Shown: piece by piece, positions 1 to 8,503 of the stretch
Position numbering within the stretch: the first letter of the stretch is position 1
How the letters are laid out: each line of letters starts with the position of its first letter
Assembly (NCBI GenBank): GCA_021234155.1
Contig: JAJEKV010000011.1
Span: 20,354,677 to 20,418,676 of the forward strand
From: Isoetes taiwanensis
Lineage: Eukaryota > Streptophyta > Lycopodiopsida > Isoetales > Isoetaceae
DNA: 64,000 nucleotides
Direction: 5' to 3'
Notes under the pieces: model-generated
The model's input: the letters and a program-made list of their open reading frames with translations, nothing else
Told to the model about the DNA's origin: nothing
The model's database searches: none
Made by a program: the position numbers and the translations under genes

Positions 1-2
1 AG

Positions 3-104
3 AACACGGACGGTGACGCATCTATTACTAAAGGCGTCAATACTAGCAAATTCACTGCTGAGCCAATCAACATGAACTTCACTATGGACCTCTCTGATAT
101 ATAA
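3..104 (+). CDS. C-terminal end of PLE ORF1 (cut by window edge)
   Basis: Open frame entering from the left edge and ending in TAA at 102-104. Its residues (DGDAS...NTSKFTAEPI..) line up loosely with the end of ORF1 in the second element near 32400-32510 (DADGNIFKNAYKRKTNPI..), in the same position just upstream of the reverse transcriptase. That positional match is the only evidence that it is coding. Function unknown. A GT-rich site directly follows the stop, so an intron beginning just before the stop cannot be excluded. Confidence 0.4.
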   Translation, partial: NTDGDASITKGVNTSKFTAEPINMNFTMDLSDI

Positions 105-365
105 AGGTCAGTATCATTCTCTCTAAAACCTATATATTGTTTGAAAGATGTATCTGCTGAATTCCTGCTTTAAAGTAAATCGCGGGTAAGCCCGCTTGGT
201 GTACAGACCCTACTTACCCAAGATCTGGAACCCTTACAGTTTAAATTAAGGGACATGTCGATATAAAGTATGATTCAAGACCTTTTAGGTTAAAACTATA
301 TTTGTTGCTCACAGCACTAATTTTAGTAAGAATTTATTTTCACTAAATACACTCCTTAAATACAG
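105..365 (+). other. Spacer or intron between PLE ORF1 and RT frame
   Basis: No open frame spans this stretch. It starts with a donor-like GGTCAGT at 106-112 and ends in a pyrimidine-poor TACAG at 361-365, directly before the point where the reverse-transcriptase frame opens. It could be an intron joining ORF1 to RT, or an inter-ORF spacer. The sequence alone does not decide. Confidence 0.4.
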
Positions 366-2522
366 GAGCCTATTTCTGATGAACGTAGATGGCTTGAAAT
401 AGACGCCAACAGAAGAATCAGTATCAAAGCCCAAAAAGCTGAGAATGGGTCACGAGTGGTGCACATGACATATCATTCCAGATTAATGGATGCACTGAGA
501 ATTAGAGATATTCTTGAGAATATAATCCCACCATTTCTTGGTGAGGAAGGCTTGACAGTGCTATCCAATACCAAGTTCGGATGGAAATATGAAGCTAAAC
601 TAGTAGACATCTGCTATAAACCATTCAATATTTTTGTCAATAAAAAGTCTCCAAAATGTCCATGCTCTAGCCGCGCTATGATAGACTACATTGATAGTGA
701 GCACCAGCATGTCCTTACTACAGATTGCAATATTATCAGAAACAGGAATCTTAGAAATCTACTCAAGAAGGGGTTAAATCACATTCCCCACAAAAAGTTC
801 AATATTAACCAGTGCTTACTAGCTGTTACTGATGGTCTCCACGCTTTTCTCAAAATTAACAGATTTGATCTGCCACAACTAGAATCATGGCAAATGCGAG
901 CCCTAGAGACTTCTCTTAGGGAAGTTGCCTTTGGAAAATTGAAAGAATACTTAAACAGTGATAAAGGCAAGATCAGACATTATGTCTTTGAGGATGATGA
1001 CACTGCCTTGAAGGAATTGGAATGGACTGTTAAAAACCTGTACATCGCCGGGATTGATAAGGCTACTAACAATCCGAGTTTCATCTGCCCTTTGCTAGCC
1101 AAAAAGCTGGCCTTAGAAAGACTGAATAGCAAAGACTTTGTTGCTTCCTCTGTTCCAATACTAGATGTACAAAAAGAGATGAATAGGGTCATAATGGAAT
1201 TCCTAAATAAAGAAGAAACTGAGGAGGAAATCCCCCCTCTACCATATTTGCTTGGTATTTATAAAGCCCATAAGCATAATTTCAGGTGGATTACAAATGC
1301 CCATGGATCAGTATTCTCAGAAATCTGTGATCTAATGGCGCAATGCTTGAAAAGCATACTTGATATCTGGCCTCAAGTATCAAAAAGTATGTGTAAGGCA
1401 ATTGAAATATTTTGTCCCAAAGGATTTAGTCCAAACTGGATAATAGATTCTGTGTATCAGGTTGTGCTCAATTTGCCCGAAAGAATATACAATGTATTTG
1501 TAGCAGACATATCTAAATGCTACGAATCCATTCCTCTAGAAGGAGAAGAGGGCCTGGAATGCATTATGAACAAGATAATCAATACCGTATTTGATTTTCA
1601 GGAAAGGATCAATAAGAAAATCAAACTTTTTTATAAAAGAAAGAATAGTTTGAATGATGGCTTTGTAACAAAATGGGACTGTAAGTCCAAGCAACCAGAA
1701 TGCTGGACAGAATTGACTCGTGCAAAATTTTGTTCCATGAATGGCTGGCTGCTGAGAAACTGCTGGCTTTGCAATAATGAAAGCTCATGGAGACAGTGCA
1801 GTGGCATACCAATGGGTTTTGCATGCTCACCAAACTGGTGCAATCTATACTTAGCATGGTACGAGGTCAGTTTTATCATAAAGCTAGCTAAGGCTGGACG
1901 GTACAATGATATTCAAAGGTTTAGATGCTCATTCAGGTACATGGATGACCTTCTATTAGTCAATTGTGGAAACCCCAATGAATTTCTTAGTTTATCAGCA
2001 GAAATTTGTCTTTACAACTTGGAGTTTATTGAGATTAAAAATGAAACTGGGAGTTACATTGGTAACAAACGACAAGATTGGATTGGAACGACAGCCAATT
2101 TTCTTAATTTGAAGATTCAAGTCATAGATGCTTGTATTGGACTCTATAAAATGGTAAAATATGACAAGCGAGATTTGCTTCCCTTTCCGGTAAAGAAATA
2201 TGTCATAGCACACAGCTGCAGACCATATCTACAAGCTAGTAGAGTGATTTGCTCGCAAGTTATGCCTTGTTTGTACGTACACAGCAATGCAAGCCAAGCA
2301 GCAATTGACATGGGCAGAATTATGAACTGTTTTCTAGACAATGGCTTTGACCGAAAAACGATATGGATAAATGTCATCAGCACTCTAAAACAAGATTACC
2401 CCGGGCTTAAATACCATGCTCAGGACCTCATTCCACTTCTAAAAAACTGGTACGTTCTTTTAACGTGTATTTGTAGTAAGTTATTTTTATACAATAGAAT
2501 AAAAACTATATGGGTGCAGTAG
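366..2522 (+). CDS. Penelope-like element reverse transcriptase (intact frame)
   Basis: Retroelement reverse transcriptase that copies element RNA into the chromosome. The frame is open from 366, after a TACAG acceptor; the first ATG is at 465, so the N-terminus probably comes from an upstream exon. Visible in order: a C-P-C pair (657-665); a conserved block LRNLLKKGLNHIP; a fingers motif KAHKHNFRWIT (about 1267-1300), typical of PLE and telomerase RTs; motif A with catalytic Asp (DISKCYESIP, 1506); motif B GIPMGFACSP (about 1803); and motif C YMDD (1938-1949). The A-to-B spacing is about 98 residues, longer than I expect for canonical Penelope RTs and compatible with an insertion-in-fingers domain (inference). 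Everything after the palm aligns with the broken RT at 33.1-35.1 kb. No GIY-YIG nuclease is visible downstream. The stop codon lies in the 3' hairpin. Confident as PLE-type RT; clade uncertain. Confidence 0.88.
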   Translation, partial: EPISDERRWLEIDANRRISIKAQKAENGSRVVHMTYHSRLMDALRIRDILENIIPPFLGEEGLTVLSNTKFGWKYEAKLVDICYKPFNIFVNKKSPKCPCSSRAMIDYIDSEHQHVLTTDCNIIRNRNLRNLLKKGLNHIPHKKFNINQCLLAVTDGLHAFLKINRFDLPQLESWQMRALETSLREVAFGKLKEYLNSDKGKIRHYVFEDDDTALKELEWTVKNLYIAGIDKATNNPSFICPLLAKKLALERLNSKDFVASSVPILDVQKEMNRVIMEFLNKEETEEEIPPLPYLLGIYKAHKHNFRWITNAHGSVFSEICDLMAQCLKSILDIWPQVSKSMCKAIEIFCPKGFSPNWIIDSVYQVVLNLPERIYNVFVADISKCYESIPLEGEEGLECIMNKIINTVFDFQERINKKIKLFYKRKNSLNDGFVTKWDCKSKQPECWTELTRAKFCSMNGWLLRNCWLCNNESSWRQCSGIPMGFACSPNWCNLYLAWYEVSFIIKLAKAGRYNDIQRFRCSFRYMDDLLLVNCGNPNEFLSLSAEICLYNLEFIEIKNETGSYIGNKRQDWIGTTANFLNLKIQVIDACIGLYKMVKYDKRDLLPFPVKKYVIAHSCRPYLQASRVICSQVMPCLYVHSNASQAAIDMGRIMNCFLDNGFDRKTIWINVISTLKQDYPGLKYHAQDLIPLLKNWYVLLTCICSKLFLYNRIKTIWVQ

Positions 2523-2615
2523 GGTCCTAGCAGAAATGCTAGGTGCCCCACTACACCTTAGCATTAATTTCTGATTAAATAGGACCTTATCTCCCACGGT
2601 AGGAGGTAGGTTAAC
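2519..2615 (+). repeat. PLE 3' terminus with hairpin
   Basis: A strong hairpin (GTAGGGTCCTAGC, loop AGAAAT, GCTAGGTGCCCCACTAC) is followed about 45 nt later by GGTAGGAGGTAGG and then TA-rich DNA. The same order (hairpin, GGTAGGAGGTAGG-like end, TA tract) recurs at 8378-8473, 11529-11625 and 35098-35183, so it marks the element's 3' end and probably the RNA structure read by the reverse transcriptase. Confidence 0.75.
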
Positions 2616-2658
2616 ATATATAAATATATAAATATAAATATATATCCGGTTGGAGACG

Positions 2659-2900
2659 GCTGGACCTTTTAGCACAGTCACACTAGATAACCTGGACTGT
2701 TTCTATCTAAATTGTCACTGGATTTGCTGGACCTCTACAGCAGGATCACTTAGTATAACTGAGATTTATGCCCGTTAGAGTGGTCGTTTGCATAGAGTGG
2801 CCATATGCATAAGCTGGACCTTACAGCACGGTCATAGTTGTTAACTCATAGTGGATAACTCAGGCTGGACCTTTATGGCAGGGGCACCTAGTATTACCAT
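2659..2900 (+). repeat. Degenerate GCTGGACC..CAGCA..GTCA repeats
   Basis: Four imperfect copies of a short phrase (GGCTGGACCTTTTAGCACAG and relatives, near 2659, 2725, 2813 and 2872) lie just inside the 5' end of this PLE copy. They are interspersed with TGCATAGAGTGGCCAT-like words. The position, upstream of the first exon, suggests a promoter or leader repeat; function not shown. Confidence 0.5.
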
Positions 2901-3230
2901 GGTATGAGCATACATGAGTTACCATTTGCATAGAAGCTAAAACATATAGGGCCTTGATTGTGTTTCAGAATACCACATATAGATATGAAATCTAGAACAA
3001 ATTACCTCATTTACCATGTATCATTGAATTAAATATGTACTCTGGGCAAAAAACCTTTATGGTTTCCTTTCTAGACATTTCGGAAAGTTCTAGATTCCAC
3101 CACTGTTTTTTCTTGATGTGCTCTCATAGTTATACATGAGGTGCATTGCACCATGATTTCCAATAGGCTGTGACCTGGAATATGAGATGACAGTTGGCAT
3201 GCAACCCTAGTACATAGGAAAGCATCTAGT

Positions 3231-3292
3231 ATTGTGGCATTTTATTTGCACTTATGCACATATTGTGGCCTTTTATTTGCACTTATGCACAT
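3231..3292 (+). repeat. 31-bp tandem repeat, two copies
   Basis: ATTGTGGCATTTTATTTGCA plus CTTATGCACAT is repeated once with a single change. It is local to this PLE copy. Confidence 0.8.
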
Positions 3293-3714
3293 ATAAGGTT
3301 AAAACTAGGAGTCATTTCACCATTAATGGGTTGCACGTATGAACACCTTTATAAGTTATTAAGTGTGGAGACCATTTATGAATCATTGTAAGAAAGATTT
3401 TTGCAGGTCATTGGCTGTATGCAAAGCCCCATGCAGGATTGCATAAATCTTGACCACAATTGAAGATATGGGAGCATATCTATGGTGTATTCTCTAAATG
3501 AAATGGCTTGGATACGCACATTAAAATTTAAGCCATCATATCATATTAAATTTAGACTGCTTAGATTCGATGAATGACTGGCAACTGATCTTTTAGCATG
3601 CATACGAAAAAGAATTTCAGAAAATTGATCAGAATCAGCTCATCACGGTGCATTGCCGAAACTATTGTTCTGCGCCTTAGAGGATCCGGGTTGTGCTGTG
3701 TTGCTTTGCTGAGA

Positions 3715-3969
3715 ATGACACCACAGAAGAAGCGTGGTGGTGGTCGTCCCCCTGGAGCCAAAAACAAGAAGGGCACCAAGGCAGACTTTGAAAATCGCAA
3801 TAAAATTGTTAAGAGCAAAAATGCTGGAGCGGCTAGTGTTATTCGTAGATGCTTGGTAAGAGCTGCAAATGCAAAAGCGGTTGAGAATGCTAATATTATT
3901 GAGGAAGCTCCTATCTACAATAATCCGATGGCTGCCCAAGATGATACTGGCGACATCACACATAATGAG
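3715..3969 (+). CDS. PLE ORF1 first exon, basic GRP-motif peptide
   Basis: A short exon of 85 codons from ATG 3715 to a phase-0 donor (GAG|GTTTCA at 3969/3970). The N-terminus is basic with an AT-hook-like core, GRPPGAKNKKG, and the C-terminus is acidic, ending ..THNE. The third-family exon at 38985-39302 has the same plan: GRPEGAQNKG near the start, an acidic tail, and the last residues NQ before a GT donor. An inverted copy on the minus strand near 16792 also shares it. AT-hook-like GRP cores often bind AT-rich DNA, which would suit an element living in (TA)n; that role is inference. The frame runs open upstream of the ATG, but homologous exons start at the equivalent Met. Confidence 0.6.
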
Positions 3970-4259
3970 GTTTCATTTGCTTTCCTACATCTTGTGTTTG
4001 TTCTGCACATTTTTGCTGCTTCAGGCCGAGAACAATAGAATGAGATACGAGTTTACAGACTTCTGCGCTACTATTGACACTAGATTGTCTCCACTTTGCA
4101 AATATTGTTATCTACTTAAACTCTAGTCCTCTTTCTGTTTCCACTAACTGTCACAATGAGAAAGGAGCCGGATGAAAACTGGGGATTGCTCCCTTGCTTA
4201 CCTGACGGCCCTTGCATGGTTACCCATTTTTGGCTAATTTTTGTACTGGTTGGCTGCAG
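3970..4259 (+). other. Intron retained in PLE 5' region
   Basis: Runs from GTTTCA to a branch-point-like GGCTAAT and TTGGCTGCAG. Introns with the same donor context, the same TTTTTGGCTAAT word and the same TGCAG|GTAAC acceptor occur at 29575-29790 and 36449-36664, and a related acceptor lies at 13727. GTTACC at the start of the conserved block can pair with GGTAAC at the acceptor. PLEs are known to keep introns after transposition. Confidence 0.6.
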
Positions 4260-4403
4260 GTAACGTGGAGTTCCCCCCTTTTTATGACTTGTTTCAGTTC
4301 TGGTTACTTGGATTATGGACATACTACACCGACACTTTTACAACAAAATCTGCAAACACTTTTGGATAATATTTACTCTTCTAGTCATGCTTTTTTCTTT
4401 TTG
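4260..4403 (+). CDS. PLE ORF1 second exon (48 codons)
   Basis: Phase-0 exon beginning GTAACG after TGCAG and ending before a GTAAAA donor at 4404. It starts V-T-W-S-S-P-L-F and includes LQQNLQTLL, resembling the 52-codon exon 2 of the other family (VTGLTSPVFF..KTLQTFLIAL at 29791-29946), which is also phase 0 at both ends. Function unknown. Conservation of position, phase and start residues between diverged families supports real coding. Confidence 0.5.
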
Positions 4404-4434
4404 AGTAAAAGACGTTTTTGAGAAAACATTTTGG

Positions 4435-4576
4435 CTGTCATTTTGCATGCCTTTTGCTGCTACATGCTTGAACATGCTGGCAAAAAGCATAAACTGATGT
4501 TGTTTTCTGACTGTCATTTTGCATGCCCTTTGCTGCTGCATGCTTGAACATGCTGGCACAAAGCATAAACTGATGT
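4435..4576 (+). repeat. 76-bp tandem repeat, two copies
   Basis: CTGTCATTTTGCATGCC...CATGCTTGAACATGCTGGCA...AAGCATAAACTGATGT occurs at 4435 and again at 4511 with few differences. It sits in the presumed second intron of the PLE 5' region. Confidence 0.8.
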
Positions 4577-5300
4577 GCTACAGTCTTAATGTGTAATACA
4601 AAATCATAAAAATAAGGAGTATTTGCTTTTTGCACAAAATTTTCAGTCTTATTCTTGTATCTATTACTGCTGGATTTTTGCTTAAGTTAGGCATAAACAG
4701 ATCCATTAATAGATCCTATGACTCTATAGACGGCTGCCTTTTTAAAAAATACCAGGTTTTTCCTGCTGAAAGTGAACATGTGGTGGAATACCACATCCAA
4801 ATATTGCATGACAGATTTGTACGATCTGGTTCCCCTTGCCCATGATTTTCTTGAGAAGGGAACATTACAAATGAATGATTCTTGGGAAATAATGGGTTTA
4901 CAATTAAAGAAATGCATTATGAGTGCTTGGAAACAATGTCTGGCATATATTTGTATTCATGCTTTGAATTTGTTGTTCCACCTCTACTACTATATCAGGA
5001 CTGCAATATAAGGATCTGTTAAGCAGAAAGCCTACTACTGTTGCTCAAATGCGCAGACAACATAGGTGGCGGATATGCTTATGCTTAAGACTACTTTTGA
5101 GCTTGAACTTGGGCCTATACTTATACCAGTCATGCCTTTGGCATTTCTTTGAACCTGGATTGTAACCATTGTTTATCTTTATAACATAAACATCTGTTAA
5201 AGCATTGGGCCTGGGTAGTGCCAGGACAAACTGTCTCACGCTGTAGATGAGTTGTCAAGTGTGGAGTATAGCCTTGGCTAGATTAGATCCTAGTCGTAGG
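4577..5300 (+). other. Distal part of PLE 5' region, no recognised gene
   Basis: AT-rich sequence with only short open frames. Near the end it carries the conserved words GTAGTGCCAGGAC and GGAGTATAGCCTTGGCTAG, shared with the tail of the 3.15-kb units. I see no supported coding exon. Confidence 0.4.
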
Positions 5301-5303
5301 ATA

Positions 5304-5304
<1 letters not shown>

Positions 5305-5338
<34 letters not shown>

Positions 5339-5350
5339 TAAATATATATA
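5305..5350. repeat. Short (TA)n joint between PLE copies
   Basis: A TATATA run followed by AAATATAAATATATATAAC. The same AAATATAAATATATATAAC precedes the next two units, so this is the standard head-to-tail joint of the array. Confidence 0.85.
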
Positions 5351-6067
5351 ACAGGTTGGAGACGGTTGCAACATAAGAGCTAGTTACGGCACTTGTGAAG
5401 CTCATACCGTTGTAGGAGATGTCAAGTACTCTCACAACACTGGCTCAAAATACTAAGAGCTGTGTAGTCTCCTTTATTGCATACGCTCAAAGTACTAGAG
5501 CTATGTTTTATCTGGAGCTTTATGCATAGCGTCCAGACTTTATTTAAGGCAGACTTTCCTTGGATATTTATGGTCACCTAGACATTGGCCATTACATGCA
5601 CATCTTGGCTAGGGTCAACAAAATTGATGATAGTAATTGACGGGACTTGTCGAGGGAATGCTCCCTTGCCTTGCATACTGCAATGAGTATGGCAAGAAAA
5701 ATAATTTGGAGACCTTGGCTATATGCTTAGGCTTTGTTGAACAAAATTGACAAAAACATGAAAAATGGCTTAATGCCATACAAAATTAATAAGTATAATT
5801 TTGACCTTTAAATTTTTCATGTCAATCATGTAAATTGGTTTAGGGCATGGGCCCAAGCGATCACCTGGTTTGCTACCAACCCAAATTGGTTGCTACCAAT
5901 CCGGAAGATTCTGATATGGCAAACAAAGCTCCGGATCTCGGATTTTATGCTCATTGCTCATCTTTGATGAAGCCGGAAGATTCTATCACGACCGTCGATA
6001 CAAAGCCACACAAAGAACACATATCAGGTGTATCTTACATTCTATTCTACTTCAGTAAATCCTCTAG

Positions 6068-7200
6068 TTATGGAGTAGGAAATCCCGAAAGAAACTTTGA
6101 AGAATAAAGCTTCATAAGAAAGTCGCAGATCACATTTAGGTCGGATTTCAGAAATCGTTTTCTCGACATAGCTAATCTCGTCAAAACTTGACTGTTTTTT
6201 CATGAAAAGATAGAGCGTATTGTGCCGTTTCCGAAACATATAATTAATAAAAAAAGAGCTCTACGTGCTAAGAGCTATACCTGTTTTTGTAGGGGCTGTC
6301 ATTTTATGGCAGCAAGTACTTATCTTCCATTTTTACAAGCTTAGACTTAAAATTTGATGGAGATGCACCTAAGATGAAATATAGACTTAAGAAAGGGGCT
6401 TCTTTTGCTTCTATTCTCAAGAAGTTTGGTTGCTTATATCTCTTACTATCGTCGGTTAACTAACAAATCATGTAGCTTTACATATGATTTTCAATGCAAA
6501 AGCGGTGCTAAGCTATGGGCTTGGAGCAAAAGCCAGCGCCTTTGGCACTCTTTATCAAGATTGAAACTATCTTCTGATCCGATTTTAAGATCAATGGTAG
6601 TTCTTAAAATAATGATCTAATTTGAGAACTTGGAAACTACCCAAATAAGGCGTAATGTAAATACATCTTTGAAATAATGTTTCTTAGAATGCAAATGCAT
6701 AACCGAGATAATTCATTGATAGGCTAAATTATTCTTGAACTAGTTATGTTCTACTTTGTATATCTCCCAAGTTATGGAGTAGAAAATCCTAGAAAGAAAC
6801 TTTGAAGCAAAAGTTTCATACTAAAACTACTTGATTTCATTAGGTCGGATTTCAGAAATCGTTTTCTGACATAGCAAATCTCTTCAAAACTTGACTGTTT
6901 TTCCTTGAGAGGATAGAGCATATCATGCCGTTTCAAAACATATAATTAATAAAAAACAGAATCTTGTGCTAAGAGTTATGGCGGTTTAAATGGGGGCTGC
7001 TATTTCATGGCAAAATACTTATTCTTCATTTTGACATGCTTAGACTTAAAATTTCAGAGAGATGCACCTAAGTCAAAATGTAGACTCAGAAAAGGAGCTT
7101 CTTTTGCTTCTATTCTTGAGAAGTTTGGTTGCTTATATCTCTTGCTATTGTCATTTAGATAACAAACTATGTAGCTCTCCGTCTACTTTTTTGGAGGCTA
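6068..7200 (+). repeat. Internal tandem duplication (~0.7 kb period) in unit 1
   Basis: The block starting GTTATGGAGTAGGAAATCCC (6073) and continuing through TCGGATTTCAGAAATCGTTTTC, ACATATAATTAATAAAA and GCTTCTTTTGCTTCTATTCT is repeated about 700 bp later with moderate divergence. The pair is present in all three units, so it predates amplification. Each half carries a lysine-rich reading (MKYRLKKGASFASILKKFG in the first), of unknown meaning. Confidence 0.75.
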
Positions 7201-8377
7201 TCAGTAATTTTGATTATACTATTATATTTTGAACTGCAATTTTTTGGGATTTAAGAAAAATCTCAAGTTTTAATTCCATTTCTCTTTCTTGTTAACGTTT
7301 ACTCAGGGCAAAAGGATACAATTGGTGATCGGTGATAAACCGAGAGACCAATGTACCTTTTGGCCCTTGCATCGTTAAGGGATTACCGCTAACGCTTTGC
7401 ATGATTGGTCAGCAGTGCACGGCTCTCTCCTCCAATTGTCTCTATTTTGCAAACCGGGTTGGTGTTAACGTGGAAGGTTATGGAATGACGCAAAAAATGT
7501 AACTGTATACTATGCACTTTGTATGTTATTGTCTAAACTATGCAATTTCAATTCAATAATAGTGCATTTTTGCAATTTACTCGATATTACTTTATGTTTT
7601 CGCTTAAAATTTTGCTACAACAACTTTGCATTAAGGTTACATGGTTTTGGGGCTTGAGAAATCAGCCTTCTACCAAAGTTGCCTTGAATGTTAAGTGTTG
7701 AATTATGTTTATGAATATTTTGCAACTACTTTTCATTGAGAATACATGGTTTTGGGGCTTGAGAAATCGAGTCCTCTACCGGGTAGCCTTAATGGAAAGA
7801 TATACTTTCAATAATGCTTTGCGCGTGAAAGGAAAAACTTGTTTATTTGAAAATAATGAACGACTTGGACAAGTATTGAGCTTATTTAGTATTCTTGTTG
7901 GACTCATTTGGTTTAGGGCACGGGTAGTGCCGGACGTAATTTCTCTAGCTTCGGTTAAGTGACCAAGTTAGGAGTATGGATTTGGCTAGATTAGACCCTA
8001 GGCAAAGGAAAGTATATATGCTGAAACATCTGTTATCATATTCAAGGATATGAAACTCTATCCTTTTGAGTCCACCTGAATTAATTGAACACAGTACACC
8101 TCTCGTGATTTATTGAACATTATGTTTTCCATTAGCACTGCTCTACCATTACATTGGCTATTACTTATTTGCTACTTACTTACTGTTTGCTATTTACTTA
8201 TGCATTGGGACATTTTAAAAAATGACAAGTACGAGCCACAGAATGATGACGGATTTCTATGGTTTATGAACATTAAAAAACTGGGCTTCTTGAAACATGA
8301 GCATGACCATAAAGGTATGAATATCTGCTATGAGATTTATCTTTTATCGTTTAACATTGTAACTATTTACAGGTAAC

Positions 8378-8473
8378 GTAGGGTCCTAGCAGAATGCTAG
8401 GTACCCTACGCTACCTAGCAATATACTAAATTTTCTTTTAGGACCCTACATCCTGCGGTAGGAGGTAGGTTGC
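8378..8473 (+). repeat. 3' terminal hairpin of PLE unit 1
   Basis: GTAGGGTCCTAGC, loop AGAAT, GCTAGGTACCCTAC forms a near-perfect stem. Downstream, CCTACATCCTGCGGTAGG forms a second small stem before GAGGTAGGTTGC and the TA tract. Confidence 0.75.
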
Positions 8474-8503
8474 TATATATATATATAAATATAAATATAT
8501 ATA
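8474..8503. repeat. TA-rich joint between PLE units 1 and 2
   Basis: TATATATATATAAATATAAATATATATA, the same joint sequence as before units 1 and 3. Confidence 0.85.

Larger units (their letters stand above)
2646..5304 (+). mobile_element. PLE 5' region (pseudo-LTR-like), divergent copy
   Basis: Begins with GGTTGGAGACGG right after a TA-rich joint, exactly as the units at 5351, 8504 and 11657 do. It ends with TTGGCTAGATTAGATCCTAG...AGTATATAT, matching the ends of those units at 8019 and 14330. Between these points the sequence is diverged and carries two short exons (3715-3969, 4260-4403). It lies head-to-tail after the RT-bearing element, as expected for a PLE pseudo-LTR. The 3' boundary is a (TA)n tract rather than the element's true 3' hairpin. 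Confidence 0.7.
5351..8473 (+). mobile_element. Non-autonomous PLE unit 1 of tandem array
   Basis: First of three head-to-tail copies with a spacing of 3153 bp. It runs from ACAGGTTGGAGACGG to the 3' end GGTAGGAGGTAGGTTGC. It consists of a 5' region of about 2.67 kb (to AAAGTATATAT at 8019), a residue of about 360 bp, and a hairpin 3' end (8378-8473). It lacks the roughly 4 kb of ORF1 and RT found in the 28-35 kb element, so it must be mobilised in trans. The residue contains a short coding-like frame (8113-8376) ending in TTTACAG. The conserved PLE intron acceptor is blurred near 7440 compared with unit 3. Confidence 0.8.

Noticed and set aside
4630-5011. Plus frames 4630-4845 and 4772-5011 as further PLE exons
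   Set aside because: No counterpart exon in PLE 2 at the matching place and no consistent splice sites.
5847-6107. 86-codon plus frame with SKSSSYGVGNP, repeated in units 2 and 3
   Set aside because: The frame is broken differently in each unit and changes length with small indels, with no sign of coding constraint.
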